A program made the position numbers and the translations under genes. This document shows, piece after piece, positions 13,007 to 14,426 of a stretch of DNA of 14,426 nt (the stretch's first letter is position 1; each line of letters starts with the position of its first letter). The DNA is from CAWGCE01 sp964480915 (GTDB lineage: Bacteria; Planctomycetota; Planctomycetia; Pirellulales; Pirellulaceae), in the NCBI GenBank assembly GCA_964480915.1, contig CAYZRS010000099.1, positions 1 through 14,426 of the forward strand, written 5' to 3'. The notes under the pieces are model-generated. The model saw nothing but the letters and a program-made list of their open reading frames with translations. It had not been told where the DNA came from and did not search any database.

Positions 13007-13828
13007 CTAGGCGCCGGAAGGCGAAAGTGCCAACGCCCGTAGCGAGTCGAGGCTGGCCAGAACATCTTCCTGGGCAATCTCTTTCCAGCCGTTCATCTTA
13101 TGTTGCAAGATCGACAACTTGAAATCTTCGAAGGCGGTTGCCATATCTTCTGGCAGTTCGGCCAGATTGGCGAACGGACGAACCAACGTTTCGGGTGCAT
13201 CTTCGCTGGCATAGGCGGCCATCGACGGATCGTTTTCTGATTCCGAGTCGTCATCAGAATCGGACGCCGCTTCGACTTGTGCCAGTTTGCTGTCGTCAAT
13301 GATCTGAGCGTCAGGGCCGTCATCGTGGTCGTCCAGTTGCTGCTCGACTTCCGGTTCGGCGACGATAATGTCTTCGTCGTGTGGCTCTTCATCAGCGGGC
13401 GAGCCGAGCGTTTCCCAACGCTGTTTCCGCATTTTGGTTACCGACCAGCTATTCTGGATGGCTCCTTCCAACCACATTTCGGCGTCTTCCCAGTCGACCG
13501 CTGCGCAAAAATGGCTCCAGTAGAGGCCCTTATAGGCGTCGTGAACTTCGTGGAATCGACCGAAGACTCGACGCAAACGACCGACGTGTTGCGGTGTCAC
13601 GCCGCCGACGATGTTGCTCCACTCTTCGTCTGTGTACTCCGCCGGGTCGGCATCCGAATCTTGCATCGCTTCGCGCCATTCGAAAATGATGCGACCTTTG
13701 TCCCAGTTGGTCGTACTCATCAGGCGACGCCATTCGCCTACGAACGGGATGGTGCTATCGGAAGCGGTCAGCGTCGCTTCGTTATCAGCTGTCTCAGCTG
13801 TTTCTGTTGTCTCGGTGTCGTCAGTCAT
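13007..13828 (-). CDS. Unrecognised acidic two-part protein (273 aa)
   Basis: I do not recognise the family. There is no signal peptide or membrane segment, so it is probably cytoplasmic. Residues 1-25 are Thr/Glu/Asp-rich. Residues 28-140 look like a folded, mostly helical domain rich in Trp and Arg (VGEWRRLMSTTNWDKGRI, WSNIVGGVTPQHVGRLRRVF, GLYWSHFCAAVDWEDAEMWL, WSVTKMRKQRWE); the GGVTPQHVGRLRRVFGRF stretch is helix-turn-helix-like in tone, and the last segment is basic. Residues 143-205 are an Asp/Glu/Ser-rich linker. Residues 215-268 are a second helical segment (FANLAELPEDMATAFEDFKL). The ATG at 13828 opens the ordered reading frame, with an AGGG 13-16 bases upstream as a weak ribosome site. 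It has its own terminator and two upstream palindromes, suggesting an independent, regulated gene. DNA binding is possible but only a guess. Confidence 0.82.
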   Translation of the reverse strand: MTDDTETTETAETADNEATLTASDSTIPFVGEWRRLMSTTNWDKGRIIFEWREAMQDSDADPAEYTDEEWSNIVGGVTPQHVGRLRRVFGRFHEVHDAYKGLYWSHFCAAVDWEDAEMWLEGAIQNSWSVTKMRKQRWETLGSPADEEPHDEDIIVAEPEVEQQLDDHDDGPDAQIIDDSKLAQVEAASDSDDDSESENDPSMAAYASEDAPETLVRPFANLAELPEDMATAFEDFKLSILQHKMNGWKEIAQEDVLASLDSLRALALSPSGA

Positions 13829-13853
13829 AGAAAAGGCCCTTCGAATCTTTTAG

Positions 13854-13870
13854 GCGTGCGTCGTGCACGC
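13854..13870. repeat. Inverted repeat in the leader of the 273-aa protein gene
   Basis: GCGTGC, 5-nt loop GTCGT, GCACGC, 26 nt upstream of the ATG at 13828. It could be a leader hairpin or an operator half-site pair; no binding family can be named. Confidence 0.4.
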
Positions 13871-13924
13871 GAATCGAGAGCCTAGCAATTGACCGAGAAT
13901 GCTCACCAGTCACTCGGCAGCGGA

Positions 13925-13945
13925 TTCCATGGATCGACCATGGAA
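13925..13945. repeat. Perfect 8-bp inverted repeat, operator-like
   Basis: TTCCATGG (13925-13932), loop ATCGA, CCATGGAA (13938-13945). Each arm contains the self-complementary CCATGG. It lies about 100 bp upstream of the 273-aa gene and downstream of the CDGSH gene. There is no T-run after the stem in either useful direction, so I favour an operator over a terminator. Confidence 0.45.
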
Positions 13946-13951
13946 AGCACT

Positions 13952-13974
13952 AAAAAACGAGCGTCTCCGAGCTC
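13952..13974 (-). terminator. Weak terminator candidate after the CDGSH gene
   Basis: On the minus strand a 4-bp GAGC/GCTC stem (13971-13974 with 13959-13962) is followed by G and six T (13952-13957). The T-run is good but the stem is short, so this is only a candidate, 84 nt after the CDGSH stop. Confidence 0.3.
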
Positions 13975-14058
13975 TTATTCGATATCGAAGATGGTGGATA
14001 ACTTGTCGATCGTTCGTTTGAGCCGACCAGATAACTCGTTCGGCAGCCACCCGTTGGC

Positions 14059-14274
14059 TTAGCTGCTGGGAGCCCGTTCGGCCGATTCGAAACCGCAGCC
14101 GTTATGAGCGCCGTCGCAGAAAGGAGCGTTTTTTGAGGCTCCACAGCGGCAAAGGGCAATTGCCGGCTTGCTTGAATCGATCGGAAACGCGTTGCCCTCG
14201 GCATCGGTCAGAGTGAATGGGCCTTCGACAAGAAGAGGGCCGTTGTCACGAACACGGATATTTACATCTGCCAT
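14059..14274 (-). CDS. Small CDGSH iron-sulfur domain protein
   Basis: A 71-aa protein that should bind one [2Fe-2S] cluster through three cysteines and one histidine. The full motif CxCxxSxxxPxCDGAH is present: C42, C44, C53 and H57 in CRCGASKNAPFCDGAH. The N-terminal part (IRVRDNGPLLVEGPFTLTDAEGN) is the beta-strand lead-in seen in bacterial single-domain CDGSH proteins of this length. There is no signal peptide. AGGAG (14281-14285 on the minus strand) stands 6 nt before ATG 14274, the best ribosome site in the right part of the window. The family is linked to redox or iron-sulfur handling, but the role of bacterial members is poorly defined, and the neighbours give no hint. Confidence 0.92.
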   Translation of the reverse strand: MADVNIRVRDNGPLLVEGPFTLTDAEGNAFPIDSSKPAIALCRCGASKNAPFCDGAHNGCGFESAERAPSS

Positions 14275-14349
14275 GGGAGTCTCCTGGAGGTCGGTGTCAT
14301 CGATCGTGTGCCCAGTTTACTCCTACAACCGTCAGACTCCAAGTGTCGT

Positions 14350-14371
14350 GTGCCGCGAGCGTGCCGCGAGC
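14350..14371 (+). repeat. Two-copy 11-bp tandem repeat
   Basis: GTGCCGCGAGC occurs twice in a row (14350-14360 and 14361-14371), ending next to the TAG of the partial gene at 14373-14426. Likely simple slippage. Confidence 0.6.
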
Positions 14372-14372
14372 G

Positions 14373-14426
14373 CTATTCGGCCGCGTCAGACGACTCGTTC
14401 GCTGCCTCATCATTTGGCGTTTCGTT
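14373..14426 (-). CDS. 3' end of an acidic protein, cut by the window edge
   Basis: On the minus strand the last 54 nt read 17 residues (NETPNDEAANESSDAAE) and then TAG at 14373-14375. The Asp/Glu/Asn/Ser/Ala content looks like the disordered acidic tail of a real protein, as on other proteins here, but the piece is too short for a family call and could be chance. If real, its transcript faces the CDGSH gene, 98 nt downstream. Confidence 0.4.
   Translation of the reverse strand, partial: NETPNDEAANESSDAAE

Noticed and set aside
12745..13077. N-terminal extension of the bioF frame (111 extra codons)
   Set aside because: It crosses the strong terminator at 12953-12984 and overlaps the 3' end of the neighbouring gene; BioF homology starts after ATG 12744, and 396 aa is the family length.
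12472..13122. 216-codon plus-strand frame opposite bioF and the 273-aa gene
   Set aside because: Antisense to both genes and to the terminator; no family features.
13950..14204. 84-codon minus-strand frame
   Set aside because: Overlaps the CDGSH gene in another frame; the CDGSH frame has the full cluster motif and ribosome site.

Overview
The window looks like chromosomal DNA from a planctomycete, probably of the Pirellulaceae type. This is inferred from protein style only: EF-hand and Gly/Arg/Pro-rich tails on envelope proteins, a TolC-family lipoprotein with a long extra N-terminal region, coding with few Shine-Dalgarno sites, and acidic proteins of no recognised family. No rRNA, tRNA, CRISPR array, transposase or phage gene was seen.

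Left part (1-11515), all on the plus strand, is an envelope-transport locus. A good sigma70-like promoter (223-251) precedes a tight three-gene unit: a MacA-type periplasmic adaptor with a C-terminal EF-hand pair (282-2030), an ABC ATPase of the MacB/LolD class (2032-2760) and a MacB/FtsX-type permease (2760-4085). A secreted GH10 xylanase-like enzyme follows (4258-5562). Next comes a second unit: an unusually long TolC-family outer-membrane lipoprotein (5789-8563), a second MacA-type adaptor (8304-10241) whose start lies deep inside the tolC-like gene, and a second permease (10238-11515). The second unit has no ATPase. The simplest reading is one split MacAB-TolC-like machine, in which one ATPase drives a permease heterodimer (as LolD serves LolC/LolE), with two adaptors and one outer-membrane duct; two alternative complexes sharing an ATPase is the other option.

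A hairpin at 11523-11541 separates this locus from the convergent right part (11554-14426), which is all on the minus strand: bioF (biotin synthesis), an unrecognised 273-aa protein with its own strong terminator, a 71-aa CDGSH iron-sulfur protein, and the last 17 codons of an acidic protein that runs off the window edge. This part looks like ordinary chromosomal content with no visible link to the transporter.

The items most worth a second look are the two-adaptor/two-permease/one-ATPase layout, the long same-strand overlap of the TolC-like and adaptor genes in two frames, the roughly 240-residue insert in the TolC-like protein, the EF-hands on the first adaptor, and a palindromic repeat found in the same orientation on both sides of the tolC/adaptor/permease unit.
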